This document shows, one piece after another, positions 8,442 to 17,462 of a stretch of DNA of 64,000 bases. The stretch's first letter is position 1. Every line of letters begins with the position of its first letter. Made by a program: the position numbers and the translations under genes. The notes beneath the pieces are model-generated. The model worked only from the letters and a program-made list of their open reading frames with translations. It was not told where the DNA came from and ran no database searches. The stretch covers positions 757,478 to 821,477 of the forward strand of contig JACJZN010000006.1 of NCBI GenBank assembly GCA_020635565.1, in the 5' to 3' direction. The DNA is from Flavobacteriales bacterium (GTDB lineage Bacteria > Bacteroidota > Bacteroidia > Flavobacteriales_D > Parvicellaceae).

Positions 8442-8484
8442 TAAAATTAAGAATTATTGCGATCCGAAAAAATGACTTTCGTCA
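8442..8484 (-). promoter_or_regulatory. Candidate promoter with TGAC dyad for the HMA gene
   Basis: The dyad AATGACTTTCGTCATT (8471-8486) has the core TGAC-N4-GTCA (8473-8484). Its centre is 33 bp upstream of a near-consensus minus-strand -7 box TAATTTTA (8449-8442; one mismatch). The dyad overlaps the stop codon of the upstream rhodanese gene. Confidence 0.5.
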
Positions 8485-8871
8485 TTACCAATTCAAGTAT
8501 CCTCCCTCTAGTTCCAAAACATAGTCAAAACCTTCTGCTTTGAAGATCTGAAGAGCTTTTGCACTTCTTCCTCCACTTCTACAAAAGATCAATGTTGGTA
8601 CATCTTTATCCAGTTTGGCGATCTCCGACTTGAAGTTAGGATTATTAAAATCAATATTCTTCGCACCATCTATTGTTCCCCCTCCAAACTCTCCTGGAGT
8701 ACGCACATCAATCAATTGAACTTTATCATGCTTATCCAGATAGTCTTTGAATTCAGTCTTTGTGACCCTCTTGATCGTTTGTGCACTTTGTTCAATTCCC
8801 TGCGCAAGAACAGTGGTCGAAAAGAAAACACCACCTGATAGAAGTCCAATAGCTAATATTACTTTTTTCAT
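8485..8871 (-). CDS. Exported single-domain rhodanese
   Basis: 128-aa sulfurtransferase with an N-terminal signal peptide (MKKVILAIGLLSGGVFF.., cleavage after VLAQ region), so it acts in the periplasm. One rhodanese domain covers the rest: VQLIDVRTPGEFGGGTIDGA, then the active-site loop FCRSGGRSAKAL with the catalytic Cys, and an ending LELEGGYLNW. It probably carries sulfur from thiosulfate or persulfides. It starts 61 bp after the nadV stop region and has its own regulated promoter at 8890-8933. Confidence 0.92.
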   Translation of the reverse strand: MKKVILAIGLLSGGVFFSTTVLAQGIEQSAQTIKRVTKTEFKDYLDKHDKVQLIDVRTPGEFGGGTIDGAKNIDFNNPNFKSEIAKLDKDVPTLIFCRSGGRSAKALQIFKAEGFDYVLELEGGYLNW

Positions 8872-8889
8872 TTTTTCTAATTATTTCTA

Positions 8890-8933
8890 CAAACTTAAAC
8901 GAACCGTCACAGAACTTTTGTAACATGAGTTAC
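8890..8933 (-). promoter_or_regulatory. Promoter with GTAAC-N4-GTTAC dyad for the rhodanese gene
   Basis: Minus-strand -7 box TAAGTTTG at 8897-8890, no TTG at -33. The dyad GTAACATGAGTTAC (8920-8933) is centred 33 bp upstream of the box, the same geometry as at 7937. The dyad touches the last codon of nadV. Confidence 0.6.
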
Positions 8934-10399
8934 TAATCAAACTGCTTCTGTATCAACGCTCGGATCTCCGACAATTTCCAATCCTTGATCAGTTTCCCGT
9001 CTTTATATACAGTTTGCAACATACCTCCCTTCTCTTCCTCTTTGGTCGCCTGATCTGACCATCCTGTTACGTGCACGCCATCTCCATCAACCCTAACCAG
9101 TCCTTTCGCTGATTTCTTAGTCCCATCATCTGTCTTCGGATTTTTAAAGATCTCTCTGCCTTGGCCATTCACTTCTCCATAAGTAGCTTTCATAGCAAAT
9201 CCAAAGGTATCTCTCGTAACGTATTGGTAGGTATATGATCCGATCCCGAATACAACATTCGTTGATGCAAAACCTTTAGCTTCCAATCTTTTACAGATCT
9301 CTAAACATCTTTCCAAAGTAATACTATCGCCATATATTAAACCAATATGTGGATCAAGCAATTTATATCCTTTATCACTTACTGAACCTCCAAAAGTCTC
9401 CCATAGACATTCTACTGAACCTTTATACTCTGGGGAACCAGCTGCAGCAGATGGATCTCCACAAATGATTAACACTGGATCTCCACTATCAGGACGTATT
9501 ACCACCTTTCCATCTCTAGCAAGCACATCTTCTTTTAACTGAGGAATGAATGAAGTAACAACCTCCCAATAATCCCAAGTATCAGAAACAATACTCACTA
9601 TTCCTGCCGGATAAACTTCTTTGATCAATCTTTTGAACGTATTGATCTCTCCGTCTTCAGTACCCATACACATCACACTATGTTCAGTTGCCGGAACCGA
9701 ACCTCCAACAAGCTCTTTATCTGAATCAGCGTTATAATATTGTTCCAGGAAATCGATTGCAGGTATAGTATCTGTACCGCTGAAACTTAACAAATGCCCT
9801 GCTCCACTCATCATAGCTGCTTCAACACCTGCCATTCCTCTAAAAGAGAAATCATGTCCCTGCCATTGTACGAGCTCCATATCACCTCCGGTCATGATCG
9901 CATATCGATTTAAAAGATTTCGATATTGAAAAGCTGTTGTAGCACTTGTACAAGGCAACCACATCACACAAGACAAAAGGGTCTCCATAAAGTTCGTCAA
10001 CCAGAAAAATTCAGGTTTTGTATTCACAACAGTAAACATCGGAACTCTGATCGGAACTTGAATCCCTTCTGGCAATGCCTTAAATTCTACCGGTAAATAC
10101 CCCAGATCGTGCAGTTGTTCAACATGTTCATAAGTGATCGCATCAGGCCCAAGATAATTCGTAATTCTCCTTTTGTACTCTGCTACCACCTCCGCTTTCG
10201 GTTTATCAAAGAAACCTCTGTGGAATTCCTCGATCACATATTTCTTAATAAAATACTGCAATCCAAAAAAGATCACTTTATCTACTCCTTCTACTCTACT
10301 CTTTCTAGGTGTCCAGTTCGAATAAACCAACTCAGTTCCTTCTGGATATTGATTTCTATGATCAACTTTATATCCGTCTGTTAAATGTAATGTGTTCAT
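8933..10399 (-). CDS. nadV: Nicotinamide phosphoribosyltransferase (NAMPT/NadV family)
   Basis: 488 aa, the same size as animal NAMPT (491). The family makes NMN from nicotinamide and PRPP. Visible family segments are LTDGYKVDHRNQYPEGTE at the start, GAGHLLSFSGTDTIPAID, IVSDTWDYWEVVT, VIRPDSGDPV (around residue 300) and the FGIGSYTYQYVTRDTFGFAMK segment. The gene lies 18 bp after a Prs-like gene and below an NrtR-type regulator, so it is part of a pyridine nucleotide locus. The Prs-NAMPT pairing also resembles the phage NARP1 pair, in which the Prs-like enzyme phosphorylates ADP-ribose and the NAMPT-like enzyme joins it to nicotinamide; the sequence alone cannot decide between them. Confidence 0.93.
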   Translation of the reverse strand: MNTLHLTDGYKVDHRNQYPEGTELVYSNWTPRKSRVEGVDKVIFFGLQYFIKKYVIEEFHRGFFDKPKAEVVAEYKRRITNYLGPDAITYEHVEQLHDLGYLPVEFKALPEGIQVPIRVPMFTVVNTKPEFFWLTNFMETLLSCVMWLPCTSATTAFQYRNLLNRYAIMTGGDMELVQWQGHDFSFRGMAGVEAAMMSGAGHLLSFSGTDTIPAIDFLEQYYNADSDKELVGGSVPATEHSVMCMGTEDGEINTFKRLIKEVYPAGIVSIVSDTWDYWEVVTSFIPQLKEDVLARDGKVVIRPDSGDPVLIICGDPSAAAGSPEYKGSVECLWETFGGSVSDKGYKLLDPHIGLIYGDSITLERCLEICKRLEAKGFASTNVVFGIGSYTYQYVTRDTFGFAMKATYGEVNGQGREIFKNPKTDDGTKKSAKGLVRVDGDGVHVTGWSDQATKEEEKGGMLQTVYKDGKLIKDWKLSEIRALIQKQFD

Positions 10400-10417
10400 G
10401 ACTTAAAATTTTTATAG

Positions 10418-11266
10418 TTAAATAATTTGTGTTGTCTCTTTGTCCAATCTTATCTGGTTCAAACCTGGATTATTCATTGTCGAAAATGAATCAGTGCTGT
10501 AAATATTGGCATACATTTCTTTCAAATGATCTACTCCTTTGCTAAAAATCCCGTGGCTAACGATGATATTAAGTTCTTTAGCTCCTTTGTTCAGTAGTTG
10601 CTCTCCTAAACCAAGGAAGGTTCCTCCTCCATCACAGATATCATCCACCACAAAACAGATCTTTCCTTCCAAAGAATCTTCGTAAACATGAAACGAAGAC
10701 AATTTCCCGGTTTTGACATCTCTTTTCTTGCTCGCTTCTACCACCGGCACACCTCCCAATGCAAGACTTAGTTTAAATATTTTCTTTAATGCACCACCAT
10801 CCGGTGAAACCAACACTACATCAGATAGATCAAAATTACTCAGGACTTTCTTTACAAAACTGTGATTCGGTATTACCTGACAATCTTCCAACAAGGCAGG
10901 AGTAACTTCAGAATGCGCATCAAAAACCCAAATCTTATCAAAGCCCATAGCATTAACCATATCCGCATACACCTTAACACTTAGCGGCTCACCCGGCACC
11001 ATCACACGATCTTGTCGGGCAGCAGGGAAATAAGGAATGAATAATTCCATTCTATTGACATCAAATCTTCTAAGGGCATCAGCCGCCAATAACATCGTTC
11101 CAAAAGCCTCAAAAGAAGCAGCTCTACAAGTGATCATCACCTCATCTTCGGGAGTAAGATCTTCTGTTATTTTGATATGTGGCTCACCACCTTTGAAAAC
11201 AAAACTTTCGAATTTTATCCCTTCACCGAAAGGAGTAAATTCTGGATCCAGATTTAAATACTTCAT
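10418..11266 (-). CDS. Prs-like phosphoribosyl pyrophosphate synthetase paralog
   Basis: 282 aa, about 30 residues shorter than housekeeping Prs. It keeps the family motifs in altered form: the ATP loop IPYFPAARQDR, FDAHSEVTPALL (DLHAEQIQGFF in E. coli Prs), VSPDGGALKK, and the PRPP loop CFVVDDICDGGGT. Its place directly before nadV suggests that it supplies PRPP to that enzyme or makes another pyrophosphorylated ribose donor such as ADP-ribose pyrophosphate. It has its own promoter in the 63-bp gap after nrtR. Confidence 0.9.
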   Translation of the reverse strand: MKYLNLDPEFTPFGEGIKFESFVFKGGEPHIKITEDLTPEDEVMITCRAASFEAFGTMLLAADALRRFDVNRMELFIPYFPAARQDRVMVPGEPLSVKVYADMVNAMGFDKIWVFDAHSEVTPALLEDCQVIPNHSFVKKVLSNFDLSDVVLVSPDGGALKKIFKLSLALGGVPVVEASKKRDVKTGKLSSFHVYEDSLEGKICFVVDDICDGGGTFLGLGEQLLNKGAKELNIIVSHGIFSKGVDHLKEMYANIYSTDSFSTMNNPGLNQIRLDKETTQII

Positions 11267-11295
11267 ATCATTTTTTATTTTGCGTATTTATTACA

Positions 11296-11325
11296 CAAAT
11301 ATATTTAAATAATTTTTACTTCCAA
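11296..11325 (-). promoter_or_regulatory. Promoter of the prs-nadV operon
   Basis: On the minus strand TTG (11325-11323), exactly 19 nt, then TATATTTG (11303-11296): a complete Bacteroidota promoter. The leader to the prs start at 11266 would be about 25 nt. Confidence 0.7.
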
Positions 11326-11329
11326 CTTT

Positions 11330-12001
11330 TTAGCCTAATAATTGAAGATTTATTTTTTCCTTTTCCAACTGCTCGTAGACTTTTTTATTAAAACGATACA
11401 ACATGGCCGGCCTTCCCTTTCCTTCTGATACCCGTTCTCCAGTCTCTTCTAATAACCCCAAGCCCAAGAACTTCTTTCTAAAATTCCTGCGATCTAATTC
11501 TATGTTTAGAATAGACTGATATAAGTCTTCAACTTCTGAAAACAAAAACTTCTCAGGAAGCAGATCAAATCCTATTGGTGAATAGACCAACCTACCCTGC
11601 AATCTTTTCTGTGCAAGGTCTAAGATCTCCTGATGATCAAAAGCCAGTTGAGGACTTTCTACCAATTCAAACCATTGCGCATCAGCTGCATCCGTATCAG
11701 CCAAAAGCTGAAATTTATCTGGATTCACTAACCCAATATAAGCCACAGAAATTACTCTTTCCCGAGGATCTCGATCCACAGCTCCAAACGTATAGATCTG
11801 TTCCAATCTACTTAAAGCCATTTCTACTCCAGTCTCTTCCTTCAATTCTCTAAGCACGGCCTGCTCAAGAGATTCATCCTCCAGGACAAAACCACCCGGC
11901 AGCGCCCATTCACCCTTAAAAGGTTCAAACTTTCGTCTAATGAGCAAAATCTGTAAGCTTTTACGATAGCCAAACAGAACAATATCAACAGAAATTCTCA
12001 T
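11330..12001 (-). CDS. nrtR: NrtR-type Nudix transcriptional regulator
   Basis: 223-aa regulator of NAD metabolism. An N-terminal Nudix domain (FGYRKSLQILLIRRKFEPF, then the Nudix box GGFVLEDES..RELKEETGV) binds ADP-ribose-type ligands, and a C-terminal winged helix (LDRRNFRKKFLGLGLLEETG, then KGRPAMLYRF) binds DNA. The combination is diagnostic of the NrtR family. The box matches Gx5Ex7REUxEExGU fully, so hydrolase activity may be retained, whereas many NrtR proteins are degenerate here. It heads the prs-nadV locus and probably represses it. Confidence 0.9.
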   Translation of the reverse strand: MRISVDIVLFGYRKSLQILLIRRKFEPFKGEWALPGGFVLEDESLEQAVLRELKEETGVEMALSRLEQIYTFGAVDRDPRERVISVAYIGLVNPDKFQLLADTDAADAQWFELVESPQLAFDHQEILDLAQKRLQGRLVYSPIGFDLLPEKFLFSEVEDLYQSILNIELDRRNFRKKFLGLGLLEETGERVSEGKGRPAMLYRFNKKVYEQLEKEKINLQLLG

Positions 12002-12024
12002 TTCACATTCAATAGATAACTCCT

Positions 12025-12044
12025 GCTAAAGTTAATATTTTAGC
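12025..12044. promoter_or_regulatory. Dyad upstream of nrtR, candidate autoregulatory operator
   Basis: GCTAAA-N8-TTTAGC is a perfect inverted repeat lying 24-43 bp before the nrtR start codon. Position fits an autoregulatory site; no second copy was seen before prs. Confidence 0.35.
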
Positions 12045-12243
12045 ATAATCTCAGAAGATTATTTTAAACATATCCTCCAAATTGATAAATATTAACGTTT
12101 TGTTAAATATTTCAACACCAAAAAATTACCCTTCACAAATTAATCGCTTTAAACCTTCTGTAAATCGACCAGAACAAAGGGTTTATAGCACAAAAAATAA
12201 GACACACTTTCTTAACAAAAAACCGACTTATAAACGACCTCCT

Positions 12244-12282
12244 GTTCAAGGATTGAACTAAAAGATTTTTATTGTACATTTA
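12244..12282 (+). promoter_or_regulatory. Candidate promoter and dyad for the lamin-tail protein gene
   Basis: In the 361-bp gap 12002-12362, TTG (12253) is followed 19 nt later by TACATTTA (12275-12282; last base off consensus). The -33 element lies in the perfect dyad GTTCAA-GGA-TTGAAC (12244-12258). The rest of the gap (12045-12243) is AT-rich and shows nothing else. Confidence 0.45.
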
Positions 12283-12362
12283 CGTTGAGATTTTCTCTGT
12301 AATCCTTGATGGTAAACGTACCTGAAACCAGCGAAAATTATCAATTTGTTGAACTAAAACCG

Positions 12363-15300
12363 ATGAAAAAATTAGCCGCATTATTAATTTTTGTTTTCTT
12401 TATTTTTCTATCCTTTTCAATTAAGGCGCAAACAGTAATAATAAGTGAATATGCTGACGCATGTTCTGGCACCCAACCCAAAGCCTTAGAAATCTGGAAT
12501 CCTACGGGTATTGATATTAACCTTAGTTCGACACCAATAGTTATTGAGACTCAGACAAATGCTAATTCCACATGGACAACGGTAACTACTATTAACTCTG
12601 GAATCTTATCTGCTGGCGAAGTCATTGTCATTTCAGATGCTGCCGTAGGAATAAATGGAAGTTCTTGTGCTACAAAGGTTAATGTTGCTCTGACTCATAA
12701 TGGTGATGATGCATTCAGGGTAAAATTAAATGGAGTTGTGACCGATGTATTTGGCGACCCAAGTACGACTGACCCAGGCACAGGATGGAGCGGTGGTGGT
12801 GTCACAACTTGGGATGGTGTTATTGAAATCCAAGGAGGCATTACAACTGGTAACACAGGAGGCTGGACTGATCCAAGCACTAGATTTCAAACTGTTGGAG
12901 ATTGTACTTTTTTGTCGGGATTTGGATTTCCTCCTGGTGGTTGCCCAACTGGATGTTCTCCAGATGTGACCTTAGGTATAATGACTGTCTCTCCAGGAAA
13001 TATGACGGAGGGTACATCAAACAATGTAATTTACAGCTTTTCAATTTCTGCAGGTTCCTCTTGTGCTGCAACATTAACAGGCCTAGATTTTACCACTACC
13101 GGAACTGCGGTAACAAGTAACTTCAGCAATATGAAGGTTTGGTACTCAACAGACAATACTTTCAACAGCGGTAGTGATACACAACTCGGAAACAGTATAA
13201 CAAGTGGAATGGGAGCAGGAACTCATACATTGGGTGGATCCGTATCTCAGACAATTGCTATCAGTACTACAGGTTATATTTTTATTACTGCAGATCTTCC
13301 GTGTGGAGCTACTGCAGGAAACACGGTTTCGGTTTCTGCAATTACTTCTGGAGACCTTACTTTTTCAACTGCACCCAACTCTGTCTCCGGTTCAACTTCA
13401 GCGGGAGGTACACAAACCATTGTATCTGCGGGGACACCAAATAATGTTACTGGAGCATCAACCAGCACCTGTGAAAACGGAGAATCAACCGTTTCCTGGA
13501 CACTACCAACGGGATGTTATGACAATATACTTGTAGTTGCACACCCTTCAACAGCAGCTAGTACTGCCCCATCTGGGAATGGCGGAAGCTATTCTGCGAA
13601 TGCGACTTACGGAAGTGGTACTGCATACGATGCTGGTTATGTAGTTTATAAAGGTACTGGAACAACTGTTACAGTGTCTGGACTTACAAATGGTACTACA
13701 TACTACTATACCATATTCACAAGAAACGGAACCACCTGGAGCAGTGGTGTAACTGTTAACTGTACTCCTAGCATGGTGTATTGTACAGCTGCTTCTACGA
13801 ATAGCAGTTTTGAATATATCCAGAACGTTGAGTTCGGATCATTGTTCTACTCTTCTGGAGCTTCTACTTATTCTGATTATACGAGTGAAGTTGCCAATGT
13901 AATTGGAGGAGGAACAGCTGATTTAACTGTTTCTATCGGTGATTATTATCCTGCTGATATCTGTATTGCCTGGATCGACTGGAATGGTGACGGAGACTTC
14001 TTAGATGCCGGTGAGGAGGTCATGAATGATAACACGCTTCCTTTTACGGCAACAGTTAGCATTCCGTCTGGAACAATTACCACAAGAATGAGGATCAGAT
14101 TATATGATTCCAACTTTTCTCCAAATACAACTCCATGCGGCACACATACCTATGGAGAAATAGAGGATTATACTGTAACTGTTTGTACACCTACTCATAC
14201 GGTTACTTCGTTTGCTCCTACTACAGGGCCAATTGGTACTCAGATAACAATTACTGGAACTGGATTTACAGCTTCCTCATCTGTGGAAATTAATGGAGTG
14301 GCTGCAACAACTACTTATGTTGACCCTACTACATTAACAGCGGTTGTTGCTAACGGAACGGAGACGGGATCTTTGATCGTTTATGAAAATGGATGTCAAC
14401 AGGAATCTTCAGACTTTACCATCATAGACGAGACTGGATTCTGTGCAGGTGCAGGATCACTCACAGACCTGTTTATTTCAGAAGTATATGACAGCGATGG
14501 AGGTAACACTGCCTACATTGAATTATACAACCCTACTGGAGCATCAATCGATCTAGCGGCATTAAACTATGCGATCCGAATAGAGAACAGAAACAGTGGT
14601 GGAACAATTGGAGCCACAAGAACTGTCAACCTTACAGGAACCATTCCTGCAGGTGGTGTTTTCTTGCTAAATGTAGGAACTTCAACTTCGTGCTCTGGTC
14701 TGAGTTTTGATTTTACACAAACCGGAAGTGGATACAATGATTATGATAGAATTTACCTTGTTCAAAATGGAACCGATGTAGACAGAATGGACTGTCCAAG
14801 TAATATTGGATATTCTTGGTTAAGACTTGGAACTGCTGCAGCTCCAACCACAACATATAATGCTGCTGATTGGGATACTTATAACTTAGAAGATTGTTCT
14901 GACCTTGGTAATTTCACTTTGGCAGGTTCTAACCCAAGCATTTCTTCAATTACAGACAATGGAACTTGTTCATCGATTGATTATAGTGTTATTGGTACAG
15001 CGGGTAATGCCGGAACATTAACTTATCAATGGTATTATAATGATGGCTCAGCGGCTGGGTGGACTGCCGTAACTTCAAGCGACCCTTCTAATCTAACCAT
15101 TAGTGGTGAGACTAGCGACAATCTAGTTATTTCATCAGGTTCATCAGATATTTCAACAATTGACGGGTATCAATTCTATTGTGAAGTGATTGAGGATGGA
15201 GCTTGTACAGATGCGTCAAATTCATCACCATTCATTTCAACTGGAGAGCGCTATTATAGATCCGCTGGAACAGGTAACTGGAGTACTATAGCCAATTGGC

Positions 15301-17432
15301 AAATGGGACCATCAACTTCTGGGCCTTGGGCTGCTGCTTGTACTTATCCAACAGCAACTAATTCGGATTATATTTCAGTTGAATCAGGGACAACAATTAC
15401 CCTTGACATTGACCTTACAGCTGATCAGATCATCGTTCAAACTGGAGGAATATTACAACTAGAACAACAACTCACCGTGGAAAATGGCAATGGAAGTGGA
15501 GAGGATTTAGAGGTAATCGGGACCTTAGAAGATCATGCGAGTAATTTTAACAACATAACATTTATTAATGGTTCAACTTGGTTATTGGATGCTAATGGAA
15601 CCGTGAGAAAGACTTATCTATCTTCTGCAGACAATTATAGAGATGCGTACGAAGGTGGTATTTCTAACATTCCAGCGACAGCCGAATGGTATTACGAATA
15701 TGATGCCAGTGGAGACGTTACTATATCAACTGTGGGCATGTTCTACCCGAACCTTTACTTTGAAAGTAGTAGTGGTTTCCACAACTTTGACGGAGTAAAT
15801 GAGGTAATGAAAGGATCTGCAGACTATTGTACTGTGAAGGGGAATCTATACATCGGAACAACTAATTCAGGGACTGTACAGGTAAACAATAACAACGGTA
15901 ATGCGCAACCTTTACTACTCCTTGGAGACATGTATATCGGTAGTGGGAGTTCGTTTTACAATGCCTCACTTAATTCCAATGGAGTCGGAACTGGAATCGA
16001 AATTCAAGGAACAGCAATTACTGTGGACGGTACATTTGATTTTGACGCGAGTGGGTCGGGGATCACAGTTCTTAGCGGTTCTGCAGCCCAATTGATCAGT
16101 TCTACATCAGGAGGGACATTCCATACCGGAGATTTTGAAATTGATAATGCCAGTGGTGCTGATCTGGATGGAATTGATGTGAACATTAGTAATACGCTAA
16201 CCTTCACAGATGGAGTTCTACGCACTGATGTAACGACAACGGATATGTTCAACATCACAAATTCTTCTACAGCAGCAGTTATTAGTGGATCTGCTCAAAG
16301 TGCAACGAACAGATATATTGACGGAAGATTACAATGGTCTACCACAAGTGGCAACACTTATCGATTCCCTGTAGGATCAGACGTTGCTACCTATGGTGCA
16401 CAAGGATTTGATATTACCATTGATGCCGGTTCTGGTGCAATTTTAGGGTATTTGGAAACCAATACAACATCACCTATATATGCCAACGCATATTGTGATT
16501 TTGAGGATCACCCAGGTAGTGCTACTGGAATTACTGTTGGAAGTGGAAATGCAGGTTACGATGGTATCCTTGACAGAGCAACTTTCAACTTAAATTCTGA
16601 TTTGCAATGGGATATTACTAACACATCTGGTAGTGTGACGCAATATGACCTTACGGTATTAGCAACCGGAAACCAGGATATCAATCCTACACCGCATCCT
16701 GATAACTTAGCTGTATCTGCGAACGGGGTGGAGATCCGATACTTAATGAAGAATGGTGAGCCAGGAAATCCGGGTGTTGCTACCACAAGTACTGTTGATT
16801 TCCCTACAACAGGATTTGACATGTGTCCAACACAGTACACTCTTTCTAACTTAACCAGTTTCTCTCATTTCACTTTGGATGGTCCAACAATTGGATCAAC
16901 TGAATTACCTGTAGAATTAACGGTATTTGAAGCTAAGAAAAATGGTTCTCAAGTGGATCTTACGTGGGTGACTGAATCAGAGATCAACGTTTCGCATTTC
17001 GTAGTTGAACGTAGTAAGAATGGTATGGAATTCCAACCAATCTTGTCAGCTCCTGCTCAAGGTAACTCCACTAGCACTATACAGTATGACAGAATAGATT
17101 ACAATCCGTTAATGGGTAAATCTTTCTATAGACTTCAATCCGTAGATTTTGACGGGAGCTTTGAATATTCTGATGTAAGAACAGTTGAATTTGACGATGC
17201 TAACTTGAACGTCTGGAACGATAAGGATAACTGGAACGTAATCTATAAATCGAAATCAGAAGATTACCTAGTTCGTGTTTACAATAACATTGGCCAGGTA
17301 GTTCGAAATGCGCATATCGTACAAAACCCTGAAAGTAAATCGATCATTTCACATCAAGATCTACCTGCTGGAATTTATATCATGGTGATCGAAGATAATG
17401 GCGTGCACCAAACGGTTAAAGTAATTAAATAA
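12363..17432 (+). CDS. T9SS-exported multidomain protein with lamin-tail, GEVED and TIG domains
   Basis: 1689-aa secreted protein. I start it at 12363 (MKKLAALLIFVFFIFLSFS.., signal peptide ending KAQ) rather than at an upstream in-frame ATG at 12306 that adds 19 non-hydrophobic residues. Domains in order: a lamin-tail-like domain (VIISEYADAC.., KALEIWNPTG), a beta-rich region, a GEVED domain (near residue 540: CIAWIDWNGDGDFLDAGEE, ending YGEIEDYTVTV), an IPT/TIG domain (about 610-685), a second lamin-tail domain (LFISEVYDSDGGNTAYIELY), a long beta-helical or adhesin-like region, and a class A T9SS sorting domain (VRVYNNIGQVV..LPAGIYIMVIEDNG..KVIK). Probably anchored at or released from the cell surface; substrate unknown. 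Confidence 0.9.
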   Translation: MKKLAALLIFVFFIFLSFSIKAQTVIISEYADACSGTQPKALEIWNPTGIDINLSSTPIVIETQTNANSTWTTVTTINSGILSAGEVIVISDAAVGINGSSCATKVNVALTHNGDDAFRVKLNGVVTDVFGDPSTTDPGTGWSGGGVTTWDGVIEIQGGITTGNTGGWTDPSTRFQTVGDCTFLSGFGFPPGGCPTGCSPDVTLGIMTVSPGNMTEGTSNNVIYSFSISAGSSCAATLTGLDFTTTGTAVTSNFSNMKVWYSTDNTFNSGSDTQLGNSITSGMGAGTHTLGGSVSQTIAISTTGYIFITADLPCGATAGNTVSVSAITSGDLTFSTAPNSVSGSTSAGGTQTIVSAGTPNNVTGASTSTCENGESTVSWTLPTGCYDNILVVAHPSTAASTAPSGNGGSYSANATYGSGTAYDAGYVVYKGTGTTVTVSGLTNGTTYYYTIFTRNGTTWSSGVTVNCTPSMVYCTAASTNSSFEYIQNVEFGSLFYSSGASTYSDYTSEVANVIGGGTADLTVSIGDYYPADICIAWIDWNGDGDFLDAGEEVMNDNTLPFTATVSIPSGTITTRMRIRLYDSNFSPNTTPCGTHTYGEIEDYTVTVCTPTHTVTSFAPTTGPIGTQITITGTGFTASSSVEINGVAATTTYVDPTTLTAVVANGTETGSLIVYENGCQQESSDFTIIDETGFCAGAGSLTDLFISEVYDSDGGNTAYIELYNPTGASIDLAALNYAIRIENRNSGGTIGATRTVNLTGTIPAGGVFLLNVGTSTSCSGLSFDFTQTGSGYNDYDRIYLVQNGTDVDRMDCPSNIGYSWLRLGTAAAPTTTYNAADWDTYNLEDCSDLGNFTLAGSNPSISSITDNGTCSSIDYSVIGTAGNAGTLTYQWYYNDGSAAGWTAVTSSDPSNLTISGETSDNLVISSGSSDISTIDGYQFYCEVIEDGACTDASNSSPFISTGERYYRSAGTGNWSTIANWQMGPSTSGPWAAACTYPTATNSDYISVESGTTITLDIDLTADQIIVQTGGILQLEQQLTVENGNGSGEDLEVIGTLEDHASNFNNITFINGSTWLLDANGTVRKTYLSSADNYRDAYEGGISNIPATAEWYYEYDASGDVTISTVGMFYPNLYFESSSGFHNFDGVNEVMKGSADYCTVKGNLYIGTTNSGTVQVNNNNGNAQPLLLLGDMYIGSGSSFYNASLNSNGVGTGIEIQGTAITVDGTFDFDASGSGITVLSGSAAQLISSTSGGTFHTGDFEIDNASGADLDGIDVNISNTLTFTDGVLRTDVTTTDMFNITNSSTAAVISGSAQSATNRYIDGRLQWSTTSGNTYRFPVGSDVATYGAQGFDITIDAGSGAILGYLETNTTSPIYANAYCDFEDHPGSATGITVGSGNAGYDGILDRATFNLNSDLQWDITNTSGSVTQYDLTVLATGNQDINPTPHPDNLAVSANGVEIRYLMKNGEPGNPGVATTSTVDFPTTGFDMCPTQYTLSNLTSFSHFTLDGPTIGSTELPVELTVFEAKKNGSQVDLTWVTESEINVSHFVVERSKNGMEFQPILSAPAQGNSTSTIQYDRIDYNPLMGKSFYRLQSVDFDGSFEYSDVRTVEFDDANLNVWNDKDNWNVIYKSKSEDYLVRVYNNIGQVVRNAHIVQNPESKSIISHQDLPAGIYIMVIEDNGVHQTVKVIK

Positions 17433-17462
17433 TACCTTTGCCATGAGTAATCATGGCAAAGG
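17433..17462 (+). promoter_or_regulatory. Long perfect palindrome across a -7 box and the miaA start codon
   Basis: CCTTTGCCATGA (17435-17446), GTAA, TCATGGCAAAGG (17451-17462) form a perfect 12-bp-arm inverted repeat. It begins inside a perfect TACCTTTG box (17433-17440) and its right arm contains the miaA ATG (17453). As RNA it would bury the start codon; as DNA it could be a repressor site or a terminator for the upstream gene. Confidence 0.6.

Noticed and set aside
12306..12362. Earlier in-frame ATG of the lamin-tail protein
   Set aside because: It would put 19 polar residues before a good signal peptide; the ATG at 12363 is the natural start.
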